Notes: generated from the letters alone by a model not told the origin. Counted from the stretch's first letter, positions 8,701 through 17,921 are shown. The stretch is 64,000 nt of DNA from Leucobacter massiliensis (GCF_002982315.1 NZ_MWZD01000022.1:1-64000), one strand, 5' to 3'. Program-made: numbers and translations.

Positions 8701-8707
8701 TGGTTGC

Positions 8708-9607
8708 GTGTCGATCTTCGCGGGCCTGAGCGCCTTCCCTCTGACGCCCCTCGTGGATGATCAGCTCGATGAGCGTGCGTTCTCCGCGTTGGTGAAGCGC
8801 CTGGCCGACGCCGGTGTGGACTCTGTCACTGCGCTCGGCTCGACGGGGTCGTATGCGTATCTGTCACGGAGCGAGCGTGCCCGTGTCGCGCAACGGGCTG
8901 TGCAGGCGGCCGGAGACGTTCCGGTGTTCGTGGGCGTCGGGGCATTGCGCACCAGTCACGTACTCCACCACGCCGACGATGCACAGGCTGCTGGAGCGCA
9001 GGGCCTGCTCCTTGCGCCGGTCAGCTACCAGACGCTGACGCGTGACGAGGTGTATGGGCTGTTCGAAACCGTCGTGCAGCGAAGCGATGTGCCGGTGATC
9101 GTCTACGACAATCCGGCGACGACGCGCTTCACCTTCGACGACGAGCTCTACGCGGCGATCGCGCGGCTGGACGGGGTCGCGTCGATCAAGATCCCTGGCG
9201 TACCGCTGGACGAGACTGCGGCACGGCAGAGAGTGGCCGAACTTCGCGGGCTGCTCCCGAGGCATGTGACCATCGGGGTGTCCGGCGATCCATACGCTGC
9301 GGCGGGCCTCAACGCCGGCTGCGACGCCTGGTACTCCGTCGTCGGCGGCACGCTCCCGGCGGCCGCGCTCGGCTTGGCGCGCGCGGCTCTCGAGGGTGAC
9401 GCGCCGGAAGCCCTGCGCCGTTCCGAGGAGCTGCAGCCCGTGTGGGACTGTTTCGCTGAGCACGGCAGTCTTCGTGTGGTCGCGGCGATCGCCGAGCACC
9501 TTGGCCTGGTCGCCCAGCCCAGTCTGCCGCTCCCGATCCTCGGCTTGGACCGTGCGCAGCGAGCACGGCTCGAGGCCGCGATCTCCCGCCTGAAGCTGAC
9601 TGAATGA
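8708..9607 (+). CDS. Dihydrodipicolinate synthase family (DapA-like) aldolase
   Basis: 299 aa from the GTG at 8708, giving an N-terminus typical of the family (SIFAGLSAFPLTPL). It is a TIM-barrel class I aldolase/lyase: the GSTGS pyruvate-binding loop, the Tyr in VIVYDNPATT and the Schiff-base Lys in SIKIPG are all seen. It could be 4-hydroxy-tetrahydrodipicolinate synthase or a relative acting on other 2-oxo acids; there is no lysine-pathway neighbour, so the paralogue reading is more likely. Codon use has more A/T-ending codons than its neighbours, which hints at separate acquisition. Confidence 0.85.
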   Translation: MSIFAGLSAFPLTPLVDDQLDERAFSALVKRLADAGVDSVTALGSTGSYAYLSRSERARVAQRAVQAAGDVPVFVGVGALRTSHVLHHADDAQAAGAQGLLLAPVSYQTLTRDEVYGLFETVVQRSDVPVIVYDNPATTRFTFDDELYAAIARLDGVASIKIPGVPLDETAARQRVAELRGLLPRHVTIGVSGDPYAAAGLNAGCDAWYSVVGGTLPAAALGLARAALEGDAPEALRRSEELQPVWDCFAEHGSLRVVAAIAEHLGLVAQPSLPLPILGLDRAQRARLEAAISRLKLTE

Positions 9608-9678
9608 CCCCGAGCGTCGCGGCGATGACGGCGTCGCGTGAGACGGGCCGGCGTCCCGGCTCACCGCCGGATCGGCTG

Positions 9679-10323
9679 TCAGACACGTTCTCTGCCGCGC
9701 TCGCTTGAGTCGGCGGCGCCGCCCGGCAGCCCGCCCCCGTGGCCGCGGGCGCATCGCGTGGCCGGCCCGTCGACCAGAGGCGGTGCCTCGCTCGAGGCGT
9801 TGAAGCGGTGGAGGCCCTCCCGCAGCTGCTCGAGCTCTTCCACGCTCCAGTTCGCGAAGCGCTCGTGATAGGAGTGCGCCCAGCGCTCGCGGATGCGTCC
9901 GAGCACCTCTTCCGCCGTCGCGCTGACGGTCAGCAGGATCACGCGCCGGTCCTCCGGTGCGGGTTCCGTGTCCACGAGTCCGAGTTCGCGGAGCTTGGCG
10001 ATGTGCCGGCTCACCATCGCCTTGTCCATGCCGAGCACCTGGCTGAGACCGGTGGCGGTGACGGGTCCGCGCCGGAGCACCGTCTGCAGCACCATGAGGC
10101 TTCCCCCGCGCAGCTCGGGGTGGACTTCCTCTGCGTAGCGCACCCAGCGGACGCGCGCCGCGGCGAAGGTCTGGGAGAACTCGGAGATGATCTCGGCGAT
10201 GGGTGCCTCGCGGGAGCGGTCGCCCGCGGACGGTGCCGCAACGTCCTCACCGGGTCCGGCGCCGGGGGGTGCGGCGGCCGGCGGTACTGCGCCCGGCCGC
10301 GCGACGGTGTCGTGATCCTGCAT
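9679..10323 (-). CDS. MarR-family transcriptional regulator
   Basis: 214 aa. An Ala/Pro-rich N-terminal extension of ~50 residues precedes a MarR winged helix-turn-helix: GGSLMVLQTVLRRG, TATGLSQVLGMDKAMVSRHIAKL as recognition region, and the DRRVI wing. The gene starts 10 bp after the MFS transporter stop, in the same direction, so both are cotranscribed from the promoter near 12150-12178. That promoter carries two similar palindromes which this protein probably binds, giving autoregulated control of export, relieved by an unknown ligand. The C-terminal ~30 residues are Gly/Arg-rich and poorly conserved. Confidence 0.92.
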   Translation of the reverse strand: MQDHDTVARPGAVPPAAAPPGAGPGEDVAAPSAGDRSREAPIAEIISEFSQTFAAARVRWVRYAEEVHPELRGGSLMVLQTVLRRGPVTATGLSQVLGMDKAMVSRHIAKLRELGLVDTEPAPEDRRVILLTVSATAEEVLGRIRERWAHSYHERFANWSVEELEQLREGLHRFNASSEAPPLVDGPATRCARGHGGGLPGGAADSSERGRERV

Positions 10324-10333
10324 GACTTCGAAG

Positions 10334-12007
10334 CTACCGTGTCGCGGCGGCGCCGTGCTCCGCGCTCGAGGCCTCCCGGGCCAGCTCCGCGCGCTGCTGC
10401 GAGGCGCTCTTCGTGCCGAGCGGGATGTTCGGGATCAGCATGATCGCGATGATGGCGACGAGCGCGACGGGGGAGGCCACGAGGAAGACGTTGCCGATGC
10501 CATGCCCGTATGCGGATTCGACGACCTCCCGGATCGGCGCGGTCAGCTCCGCGATCTTGGGGATCGCGCCGCCCTTCAGTGCCTCGGCCCCGGCGAGTGC
10601 CGCGGGGTCGCTCTTGGCGAGCGCGCTGAGCCCGTCGCTGATGTAGTTCACGATCTGGTGCGAGAGCACGGCGCCCATGGCGGACATGCCGGCCGTGCCG
10701 CCGATCGTGCGGAAGAAGGTGACCGAGGAGCTTGCGACGCCGATCTGATGCGGCGAGACGGTGTTCTGTACGACGAGCACGAGGTTCTGCATGCACATGC
10801 CGACGCCGGCGCCGAGCACGAACATGGAGACGCCCACGTACCAGAGGCTCGTGTCGTAGCGCAGCTGGCCCATCATCACGAGGCCGGCGAGCAGGATGAA
10901 GGATCCCGCGACCATGTAGCGCTTCCACTTGCCGAAGCGGGAGATGAGCTGCCCGACGAGGGTTGACGTGAGCAGCAGGCCCGCCATCATCGGGATCGTG
11001 AGCAGGCCCGACTCGGTGGGCGTCTTGCCCCGCGCCAGCTGCATGTACTGGCCGAGGAAGACGGAGGTGCCGAACATGGCGAGGCCCACCGCGATGCTCG
11101 CGATCACCGCCATCGTGAACGTCCGGTTGGCGAAGAGGTGCATCGGCAGCAGCGGCTCCTCGACGCGCAGCTCCACGAACACGGCGATCGCGAGCAGCAC
11201 GGCGCCGCCCCCGGCCATGAGCAGCGTCTGCCACGACCACCAGTCGAACTGGGTGCCGCCGAGCGTCACCCAGATCAGCAGGCTCGCGAAGCCCGTGGAG
11301 ATGAGCGCCGCGCCCAGGTAGTCGATCTTCACCTTGCGCTTCTCGGTGACGAGGTGCAGGGTCTGCTGCAGCACGACGATCGCGATGAGCGCGATGGGGG
11401 CGGCGACGTAGAAGTTCCAGCGCCAGCCGATCGAGTCGGTGATGGCGCCGCCGAGCAGCGGCCCGCCGACCGTCGACACGGCCATGATGGCGCCCATGAT
11501 GCCCATGTACTTGCCGCGTTCGCGGGGGCTGATGATCTCGGCGAGCACGATCTGCCCGAGCGCGCCGAGGCCGCCGGCGCCGATGCCCTGCAGCACGCGG
11601 AAGGCGATGAGCATGCCGGGATCCTGCGCCATGCCGGCGAGGGCGGAGCCGAGGGTGAAGACGATGAGCGAGAGCTGGAGCAGCACCTTCTTGCTGGTGA
11701 GGTCCGCCAGCTTGCCCCAGATGGGGGTGGAGATCGCGCTCGCGAGCATGGTGGCCGTGATCACCCAGGTGAAGGCAGCCTGGTCGCCTCGGAGATCCGC
11801 GATGATGATCGGCATCGAGGTGCCGACCACGGTCATGGACAGCATCGAGACGGCCATGCTCAGGAACAGCCCGGTGAGGGCGAGGCGCTTCGCGCGTCCC
11901 GTGAGGATGCCGTCGCCGGGGGCGCGCGCTGCGCTCGGCCGGCGGTCGGCGGGCGGGGTGTTCGGAGCCGAGGTGTCGTCTGCGGTGCCGGCTGCGGTCT
12001 GTGCCAT
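10334..12007 (-). CDS. MFS drug/metabolite exporter, DHA2 (14-TM) type
   Basis: 557 aa using the ATG preceded by GAAGGA; the frame is open further upstream but that would run through the promoter. The length, about 14 hydrophobic helices, the loop GRLAD-equivalent GKLADLTSKK and the segment VGGPLLGGAITD (motif C of antiporters) fit the EmrB/QacA DHA2 family: proton-driven efflux of drugs or toxic metabolites from the membrane. It is followed by its marR regulator. The N-terminal ~40 residues are disordered. Confidence 0.93.
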   Translation of the reverse strand: MAQTAAGTADDTSAPNTPPADRRPSAARAPGDGILTGRAKRLALTGLFLSMAVSMLSMTVVGTSMPIIIADLRGDQAAFTWVITATMLASAISTPIWGKLADLTSKKVLLQLSLIVFTLGSALAGMAQDPGMLIAFRVLQGIGAGGLGALGQIVLAEIISPRERGKYMGIMGAIMAVSTVGGPLLGGAITDSIGWRWNFYVAAPIALIAIVVLQQTLHLVTEKRKVKIDYLGAALISTGFASLLIWVTLGGTQFDWWSWQTLLMAGGGAVLLAIAVFVELRVEEPLLPMHLFANRTFTMAVIASIAVGLAMFGTSVFLGQYMQLARGKTPTESGLLTIPMMAGLLLTSTLVGQLISRFGKWKRYMVAGSFILLAGLVMMGQLRYDTSLWYVGVSMFVLGAGVGMCMQNLVLVVQNTVSPHQIGVASSSVTFFRTIGGTAGMSAMGAVLSHQIVNYISDGLSALAKSDPAALAGAEALKGGAIPKIAELTAPIREVVESAYGHGIGNVFLVASPVALVAIIAIMLIPNIPLGTKSASQQRAELAREASSAEHGAAATR

Positions 12008-12135
12008 GCGCGTGCGGGATCCTTCTGTCGTTCGGGCGGTGGTGCGGTCGCCGTGCCGGCGTCGCTGAGGGTGACGTGGAGTGAGGATGCTCGAACGGGA
12101 CCCGGGGCAATGCCGGAGCCGCGGCGACGCGACTG

Positions 12136-12151
12136 GTTGATAGATGACAAC
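12136..12151. promoter_or_regulatory. Putative MarR operator 2
   Basis: 16-bp imperfect palindrome GTTGATAGATGACAAC with GTTG/CAAC ends, overlapping the downstream edge of the -10 box. Its centre lies 28 bp from that of operator 1. Confidence 0.6.
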
Positions 12152-12178
12152 TATATGCAGTTCGTTGACGCATGTCAA
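12150..12178 (-). promoter_or_regulatory. Consensus promoter of the MFS-marR operon
   Basis: On the minus strand TTGACA (12178-12173) is followed after exactly 17 bp by TATAGT (12155-12150), the most canonical sigma70-like promoter noticed in the window. The transcript would have a leader of about 135 nt before the exporter start at 12007. Confidence 0.75.
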
Positions 12179-12179
12179 C
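12164..12179. promoter_or_regulatory. Putative MarR operator 1
   Basis: 16-bp palindrome GTTGACGCATGTCAAC with perfect 6-bp arms and 4-bp spacer, covering the -35 box. It resembles operator 2; binding would block RNA polymerase. Confidence 0.65.
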
Positions 12180-12256
12180 TATCGGCGGAAGTCTCCGGTT
12201 CCCGGAAGCGGCCGTCGGAAGCGGGGTCCGGCGCGCGGTAGGGCAGAATGGAGTTC

Positions 12257-13405
12257 ATGGGTCTTGAGAGCGGCAGCATTCGGATCGGCGTGATCGGCGG
12301 CGGGCAGCTCGCCCGCATGATGGTGCCGCCCGCGATCCACCTCGGCCTGCGCATCAGCGTCCTCGCCGAGGCCGAGGAGTCCAGCGCCGAGCGCGCCGCC
12401 GACGCGATCGGCGACTACCGCGACCCCGAGACCGTCCATGCCTTCGCCGAGACCGTGGACGTCGTCACCTTCGACCACGAGCACGTGCCCGGCGAGATCC
12501 TTCGCGAGCTCGAACGTCGCGGCGTCGCCGTGCACCCGAGGCCCGAGGCGCTGCAGTACGCGCAGGACAAGATCCTCATGCGCGAGAAGCTGAGCGGGCT
12601 CGGGATCCCCGTCCCCGCCTGGGCCGCGGTCGCCGACGAGGGCGCTCTGCAGGCCTTCATCGACGAGCACGGCGGGCGCGCCGTGGTCAAGACCGCGCGG
12701 GGCGGCTACGACGGCAAGGGCGTGCGCGTCGTCGCGGACGCCGGCGAGGCACGCGACTGGTTCACCGCCCTCGCCGAGGACGGCCGAGGCGGGCATCTCC
12801 TCGTCGAGGAGCTCGTCGACTTCACCCGGGAGCTGTCGCAGCTGGTGGCGCGCCGCCCGAGCGGAGAGACGCGCACCTGGCCGGTGGTGGAGACGATTCA
12901 GCGTGACGGCGTCTGCGCCGAGGTGCTCGCCCCGGCGCCCGTGCAGAACCCGGCCACGCTCGACGAGGCCGCGCGCATCGGCGCCCGCGTCGCGGAGGGA
13001 CTGGACGTGACCGGCGTGCTCGCCGTCGAGATGTTCGAGACCCGTGACGGACGCGTCCTCGTGAACGAGCTCGCCATGCGCCCGCACAATTCGGGTCACT
13101 TCTCGATCGAGGGCTCGGTCACCAGTCAGTTCGAGCAGCACCTGCGGGCCGTGGCGGATCTGCCGCTCGGCGACACCTCGATGACGGCGCCTGCCGCCGT
13201 GATGGTGAACGTGCTCGGCGGTCCGGCCGAGGGACCCATGCCGGTGCGCTACGCCCGGGTGCTGGCGGAGCACCCGCGCGCGAAGGTGCACAGCTACGGC
13301 AAGCAGCCGCGCCCAGGCCGCAAGGTGGGCCACGTGACCGTCACCGGCGACGAGCTCGATGCGGCGCTGGCCGAGGCGCGCGCCGCCGCCGCCGCCTTCG
13401 CCTGA
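12257..13405 (+). CDS. purK: N5-carboxyaminoimidazole ribonucleotide synthase
   Basis: 382 aa from the second ATG, which has GGAG six bases upstream; an ATG at 12248 is in frame. An ATP-grasp enzyme of de novo purine synthesis: it carboxylates AIR with bicarbonate and ATP to N5-CAIR. Visible motifs include GGGQLARMM at the N-terminus (nucleotide-binding start), ARGGYDGKGV in the ATP-grasp loop and NELAMRPHNSGH near the metal site. purE follows 58 bp downstream on the same strand. The locus is divergent from the MFS-marR operon, so its 5' region lies close to the MarR operators. Confidence 0.96.
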   Translation: MGLESGSIRIGVIGGGQLARMMVPPAIHLGLRISVLAEAEESSAERAADAIGDYRDPETVHAFAETVDVVTFDHEHVPGEILRELERRGVAVHPRPEALQYAQDKILMREKLSGLGIPVPAWAAVADEGALQAFIDEHGGRAVVKTARGGYDGKGVRVVADAGEARDWFTALAEDGRGGHLLVEELVDFTRELSQLVARRPSGETRTWPVVETIQRDGVCAEVLAPAPVQNPATLDEAARIGARVAEGLDVTGVLAVEMFETRDGRVLVNELAMRPHNSGHFSIEGSVTSQFEQHLRAVADLPLGDTSMTAPAAVMVNVLGGPAEGPMPVRYARVLAEHPRAKVHSYGKQPRPGRKVGHVTVTGDELDAALAEARAAAAAFA

Positions 13406-13451
13406 GCGTCGCCAGGCATCGGGGCGCCGGCCCCGGCAGGGCTCGCGCCGC

Positions 13452-13457
13452 TAGCAT
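13452..13457 (+). promoter_or_regulatory. -10 box (TAGCAT) of purE, leaderless type
   Basis: TAGCAT ends 6 nt before the purE ATG, so transcription would begin at or next to the A of the start codon. No clear -35 is seen. One of seven such sites in the window. Confidence 0.6.
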
Positions 13458-13463
13458 GGGAGC

Positions 13464-13976
13464 ATGACAGAGACTGCCTCCCCGCTCGTCGGGGTCATCA
13501 TGGGATCCGACTCCGACTTCGCCGTGATGGGTGACGCGGTGCAGGCCCTGCGCGAGCTCGGGATCCCCCACGAGGTGGAGGTGGTGAGCGCCCACCGCAC
13601 GCCCGATCGGATGGTGGACTACGCACGCGAGGCGGCAGGCAGGGGCCTGCGCGTCATCATCGCGGGAGCCGGTGGCGCCGCGCATCTGCCCGGCATGGTG
13701 GCCTCCATGACCACGCTCCCGGTCGTCGGCGTGCCGGTTCCGCTCGCGCGTCTCGACGGCCTCGACTCGCTGCTGTCGATCGTGCAGATGCCCGCGGGGA
13801 TCCCCGTCGCGACGGTGTCGATCGGCGGCGCGAAGAACGCCGGCCTGCTCGCGGCGCGGATCCTCGGCGCTGCCGATCCCGAGGTCGCCGGGCGGCTCGA
13901 CGCCTACGCGCGCCAGCTCACCGACATGGTCGCCGAGAAGAACGCCGCACTGCAGGCGAGGCTCGCGGCCGACTGA
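13464..13976 (+). CDS. purE: 5-(carboxyamino)imidazole ribonucleotide mutase
   Basis: 170 aa, the length of class I PurE. It converts N5-CAIR, the PurK product, to CAIR. Motifs: IMGSDSDF near the N-terminus, SAHRTPDRM with the catalytic His, and [18 protein letters not shown] -10 box sits directly before the ATG, so purE may also be transcribed on its own from a leaderless promoter in addition to read-through from purK. Confidence 0.96.
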   Translation: MTETASPLVGVIMGSDSDFAVMGDAVQALRELGIPHEVEVVSAHRTPDRMVDYAREAAGRGLRVIIAGAGGAAHLPGMVASMTTLPVVGVPVPLARLDGLDSLLSIVQMPAGIPVATVSIGGAKNAGLLAARILGAADPEVAGRLDAYARQLTDMVAEKNAALQARLAAD

Positions 13977-14037
13977 GCGCCGGGCGGCTCGCCGGCACGA
14001 GTCACCGGGACTGAGTCGCCGGTCTCGCGCGCCGCGC

Positions 14038-15162
14038 CTAGAGGTTCGCGTGGGTCTCCCACAGCTGCCACGCGGCCCCGTTCCAGCTGAAGCCGCGACT
14101 GCGATCGCAGGCGAGCACGGAGAGCTGCGTCAGCGCTCCGTCCTCGCGCAGCAGGCGCGAGTACTCCGCGACGAAGGCCTCGCGGCTGTCCGCGGCGACC
14201 CCGGCATCGAGCGCGAGCTCCGCGGTCGCGGGGTGCCCGCCGTGCAGTACCGGCACCGCGGAACGGAGCGCGCCCAGCGTGAGGTAGCCGGTGCCCGCGT
14301 AGTCCTGGGGCTGGGCGAGCAGTGCCGCGCCCGAGATCACCGCGCCGACGTCCGCCAGCTCGCGGGGCCGGGCGACGATCACGCGAGCGCGCAGATCTTC
14401 GGGAATCTCGGGGCCGCTGCGCTCGGCTGCGTCGCGGTCGCGGTCGCGGTGCGGGACGCTCGGATCGAAGCCGTCGAGCAGCACGAGCGGAGCCGCGCCG
14501 GGGTCGGCCCGCAGAGCGTCGAACAGCCACTCGAGCCGGCCGTGCTCGCCGCTGATCGCCGTGCTCAGCGCGTATCGCTCGGGAAGGCCGAGCTCGGCGC
14601 GGCGCTCTGGGGCATCCGGTCCTGGCACGAACTCGGCGGGGGGAGCGAGCGGGATCACCTGCACGGGCAGGTGATCGCCGTAGTGCTGCTGCAGTGCCCG
14701 GGCGGTGGCGTGCGTGGGGGCGAGGATCGCGTCGGCGAGCTTCACCGCCCGGCGGGTGTAGGCCCGGAAGAGCCGAGCCTGCTGTCCGCCGAGGACGGCC
14801 GGGCTCTCCCAGGCGATGGCGTGCGGGATCGTCACCGAGGACTGCGAGCCGTCGTCGTCGCCGCGAGAGCGCAGCGGCATCATGGGCGTGAGCGCGTGCA
14901 CGAACTCGCCGTCGAGCGGGCGGGCCGTCGTGCCGCTCTGCCAGACGAGGGGGAGCAGGCTCGCGCGCATCGGGAGGCGCTCGATCCGCACGAGCGGCGA
15001 CTCGAACTCGGGCGCTGCGCTGCCGCGACCGACGAGGAACCGTGCCGCGCACCCGCGCGGCGCGGTCGCGGCGACCGCCCGGGCCAGATCGCGGGCCGCT
15101 GCGCGCTGGATCTCCGACTCCCAGTCCGGAAACGGTTCAGCGATCAGGGTGAGCGTCGCCAT
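14038..15162 (-). CDS. GT-B glycosyltransferase (family 1/4-like)
   Basis: 374 aa, convergent with purE and divergent from galE. It looks like a GT-B enzyme: an N-terminal sugar-acceptor half with HALTPMMPLRSR and SVTIPHAIAWESP, then a Rossmann-like second half with VQVIPLAPP, where a donor-binding domain usually begins, and a C-terminal helix. Similarity is to actinobacterial mannosyl/glucosyltransferases of wall glycans, but the classic EX7E motif is weak, so donor and acceptor are unknown. Start ATG has AAAGGGGA upstream; TACAAT (minus strand, 15236-15231) is a possible -10. Confidence 0.75.
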   Translation of the reverse strand: MATLTLIAEPFPDWESEIQRAAARDLARAVAATAPRGCAARFLVGRGSAAPEFESPLVRIERLPMRASLLPLVWQSGTTARPLDGEFVHALTPMMPLRSRGDDDGSQSSVTIPHAIAWESPAVLGGQQARLFRAYTRRAVKLADAILAPTHATARALQQHYGDHLPVQVIPLAPPAEFVPGPDAPERRAELGLPERYALSTAISGEHGRLEWLFDALRADPGAAPLVLLDGFDPSVPHRDRDRDAAERSGPEIPEDLRARVIVARPRELADVGAVISGAALLAQPQDYAGTGYLTLGALRSAVPVLHGGHPATAELALDAGVAADSREAFVAEYSRLLREDGALTQLSVLACDRSRGFSWNGAAWQLWETHANL

Positions 15163-15360
15163 ACGATCGATCCCCTTTCCCGCAGTGTCGAACCGAATCC
15201 CAGCGCCGGCGAGCCGGCGTTCCCGCGTTCATTGTATGGACACGGGAGGGCCGAAGCCTGAGTGCCGCTCCGGGAGCCCCGCCCGCGCGCCTCCCCGTGA
15301 TGCAACTGTGACCTTTTGCGCGCCTCCGGCTCGTCGTCGTCTCCCCACAAGAACGGCAAG

Positions 15361-15366
15361 TACCCT
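15361..15366 (+). promoter_or_regulatory. -10 box (TACCCT) of galE, leaderless type
   Basis: TACCCT is followed by 7 nt and the galE ATG, placing the transcript start at the start codon. No clear -35. Confidence 0.55.
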
Positions 15367-15373
15367 AGTCCGC

Positions 15374-16387
15374 ATGCGTGTTTTGCTGACAGGCGGCGCC
15401 GGCTACATCGGCTCGCACACCGCACTGGTGCTCCTCGAACGCGGCCACGAGGTGATCGTGCTCGACGACTACTCCAACAGCAGCCCCGAGGCGGTGCGGC
15501 GCGTCGAGGAGCTGAGCGGTGCTCGCATCCCCGTCGTCGAGGCCGATCTCGCCGACCGCGCGGCCGCGGGCGCCGCGCTCGCCGACGTCGGCTTCGACGC
15601 CGTCATCCACTTCGCCGGCCTCAAGGCCGTGGGGGAGTCGGTGGCGCAGCCCACCCGCTACTATCGCGTCAACCTCGACTCCACGCTGGTGCTGCTCGAC
15701 CTCATGCGCGAGCGGGGGGTGGACCGCCTGGTCTTCAGCTCCTCGGCCACCGTCTACGGCGATCCCGTGTACACGCCCATCGACGAGGAGCACCGCGTGG
15801 GCGTCGGCGTGACCAACCCCTACGGCTGGTCCAAGTTCATGAACGAGCAGATCATCCGTGACGCGCAGCGCGCCCGGCCCGAGCTGGGCGCCGTGCTGCT
15901 GCGCTACTTCAACCCGGTCGGCGCGCACCCCTCCGGGCGCATCGGCGAGGATCCTGCCGGGATCCCGAACAACCTGATGCCCTTCATCGCGCAGGTCGCC
16001 GTGGGCAAGCGCGAGCGGCTAAGCGTCTTCGGCGACGGCTACCCCACGGTGGATGGCACCGGCGTGCGCGACTACATCCACGTGATGGACCTCGCCGAGG
16101 GCCACGTTGCGGCGCTGGAGCGCCTCGCGCCCGGGGTGGAGAGCTACAACCTGGGCTCGGGCACCGGCTCGAGCGTGCTCGAAGTCGTGCGCGCCTTCGA
16201 GGCGGCCTCCGGCCGCGAGATCCCCTACACGGTGGCACCGCCCCGCGACGGCGATGTGGCGACCGTCACCGCCGATCCCGCGCGCGCCAATGAGCGCCTG
16301 GGATGGCGCACCACGCGCACGCTCGCCGAGGCCTGCCGCGACGCGTGGAACTGGCAGTCCGCGAACCCGGACGGGTACGGCGCATGA
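15374..16387 (+). CDS. galE: UDP-glucose 4-epimerase
   Basis: 337 aa; the frame is open upstream but the ATG at 15374 gives the exact SDR start MRVLLTGGAGYIGSH. It interconverts UDP-glucose and UDP-galactose with bound NAD. Seen: GGAGYIGSH dinucleotide loop, SSSATVYG with the active-site Ser, YGWSK with the Tyr/Lys pair, and RYFNPVGAH typical of GalE. UDP-galactose can be turned to UDP-galactofuranose by the Glf encoded near 62.4 kb, so this gene probably supplies wall polymer synthesis. It overlaps the LCP gene (ATGA). Confidence 0.95.
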   Translation: MRVLLTGGAGYIGSHTALVLLERGHEVIVLDDYSNSSPEAVRRVEELSGARIPVVEADLADRAAAGAALADVGFDAVIHFAGLKAVGESVAQPTRYYRVNLDSTLVLLDLMRERGVDRLVFSSSATVYGDPVYTPIDEEHRVGVGVTNPYGWSKFMNEQIIRDAQRARPELGAVLLRYFNPVGAHPSGRIGEDPAGIPNNLMPFIAQVAVGKRERLSVFGDGYPTVDGTGVRDYIHVMDLAEGHVAALERLAPGVESYNLGSGTGSSVLEVVRAFEAASGREIPYTVAPPRDGDVATVTADPARANERLGWRTTRTLAEACRDAWNWQSANPDGYGA

Positions 16388-17817
16388 CGCTGGAGCTCGA
16401 GCGGCCCATCCGCCATCCGGACACGGAATCGGGCCCGCTCATGAGCAAGCGAGCCCGCTGGCTCGTCGTGCTCGGCTTCGTGCTGCCCGGCAGCGCGCAG
16501 CTGCTCGCCGGGAACCGCCGGCTCGGGCGGCTCGGGCTCGCCGCGACGATCGTGCTGCTCATCGGCGGCGTGGCCGCGCTGCTCGGGCTGCTGCTCGCGC
16601 GGGTGGCGACGCTCTCCTTCTTCACGAACGACCTGGTGCTGCTCGCCCTGCAGATCCTGCTCATCGCCTACGCCGTGCTCTGGCTGGTGCTCGGCTTCGA
16701 CACGCTCCGGCTCACCCGGCTGGTGCGGGTGCAGCGCGGATGGCGGGTGCCCGTGGCAGTGCTCTCGGTGCTGCTGACGGTGGTGCCCGCCGCGACCGCC
16801 GGCTGGGCGGCGAGCACGGTCGGCGCGGGCCGCAGCCTGCTCGGCGACCTCTTCCAGGGAGCCCCGGCGGTCGCGCCGGTCGACGGCCGCTACAACATCC
16901 TCCTGCTCGGCACCGACGCCGGCGCCGACCGTGAGGGTCTCCGACCGGACAGCATCTCGCTGGTGAGCGTCGACGCCGAAACGGGCCAGTCGGTCATCAT
17001 CGGCCTGCCGCGTGAACTCAAGGAGGCGCCGTTCCCCGCCGATTCCCCGCTCGCGGAGGTCTACCCCGAGGGGTACTGCGACGAGGTCAACAACTACGAG
17101 GTGGTCGACGGCGGCGGCTACTACTGCTTCACGATGGGCAACCTCAACTCGCTCGTCACCGAGCTGGAGGACTCCGGCTCGCCCTCATACGAGGGGATGT
17201 ACGCCGACGCCGTGTCGCGCGGCTCCTCGCCCGGGATCGAGGCCACGAAGGACGCCGTGACCGGGATCACGGGTCTCGAAGTGCAGTTCTACGTGCTCGT
17301 CAACATGGACTCCTTCACGAACCTCATCGACGCACTCGGCGGCGTCACGGTCACCGTGACCGAGCCCCTGCCGGTCGGCGGCCAGATCGACGAGGCGACG
17401 GGCGAGCTCGTCGGCGTGGACTGGTGGATCGAGCCGGGTGAGCATCACCTCGACGGCTACGCCGCGCAGTGGTTCGCCCGTTCGCGCTACGGATCCGCGA
17501 ACGGCGACTACGATCGCATGGCGCGGCAGCGGGAGCTGCAGGCCGCGATCCTGGCCCAGATGAACCCGGCGAACGTGCTCACGAAGTTCCAGGACGTCGC
17601 CTCCGCGGGCGGTCAGCTCGTCGACACCGACATCCCGCAGTCGATGCTGGGGCGCTTCGTCGACCTCGCCGACAAGGCTCGCGGCTTCGATCCGGTGAAC
17701 GTGGAGCTCGTCCCGCCCGCGGTCGACCCGGACAACCCCGACTACGCGACGATCCGCCAGCTCGTGGCGGACGGGGTGGCCGCGGCCTCGCCCCCGCGGG
17801 CGGAGGACGCCGGCTAG
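16384..17817 (+). CDS. LytR-CpsA-Psr (LCP) family protein, wall glycopolymer ligase
   Basis: 477 aa from the ATG overlapping the galE stop; MSKRAR at 16441 is an alternative start. About four hydrophobic helices occupy residues ~30-150, then the LCP domain starts at ~169 with NILLLGTDAG, followed by RPDSISLVSV and GLPREL, the phosphate/lipid-binding Arg and Asp positions of the family. LCP enzymes move undecaprenyl-phosphate-linked glycopolymers (teichoic acids, arabinogalactan) to peptidoglycan on the outer face of the membrane. This fits the polymer genes further downstream. No LytR_C domain was seen at the C-terminus. Confidence 0.92.
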   Translation: MTLELERPIRHPDTESGPLMSKRARWLVVLGFVLPGSAQLLAGNRRLGRLGLAATIVLLIGGVAALLGLLLARVATLSFFTNDLVLLALQILLIAYAVLWLVLGFDTLRLTRLVRVQRGWRVPVAVLSVLLTVVPAATAGWAASTVGAGRSLLGDLFQGAPAVAPVDGRYNILLLGTDAGADREGLRPDSISLVSVDAETGQSVIIGLPRELKEAPFPADSPLAEVYPEGYCDEVNNYEVVDGGGYYCFTMGNLNSLVTELEDSGSPSYEGMYADAVSRGSSPGIEATKDAVTGITGLEVQFYVLVNMDSFTNLIDALGGVTVTVTEPLPVGGQIDEATGELVGVDWWIEPGEHHLDGYAAQWFARSRYGSANGDYDRMARQRELQAAILAQMNPANVLTKFQDVASAGGQLVDTDIPQSMLGRFVDLADKARGFDPVNVELVPPAVDPDNPDYATIRQLVADGVAAASPPRAEDAG

Positions 17818-17921
17818 CCGGCTCGCCGCGGGAAGCGGGGCGCGGTGAGCGGGGCGCGGGGCGGGGTGAGCCTCGCCGCCCAGGCGGGCGACATGTCCGG
17901 AGGGTAAACTCTTCGCCCATC

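Noticed and set aside
12008-12178. N-terminal extension of the MFS exporter in the open frame
   Set aside because: It would cover the consensus promoter and operators; the ATG at 12007 has a ribosome site.
17859-17881. GC-rich hairpin after the LCP gene
   Set aside because: Only a 6-bp stem in a region of repeated GGGGCG; too weak to call a terminator.
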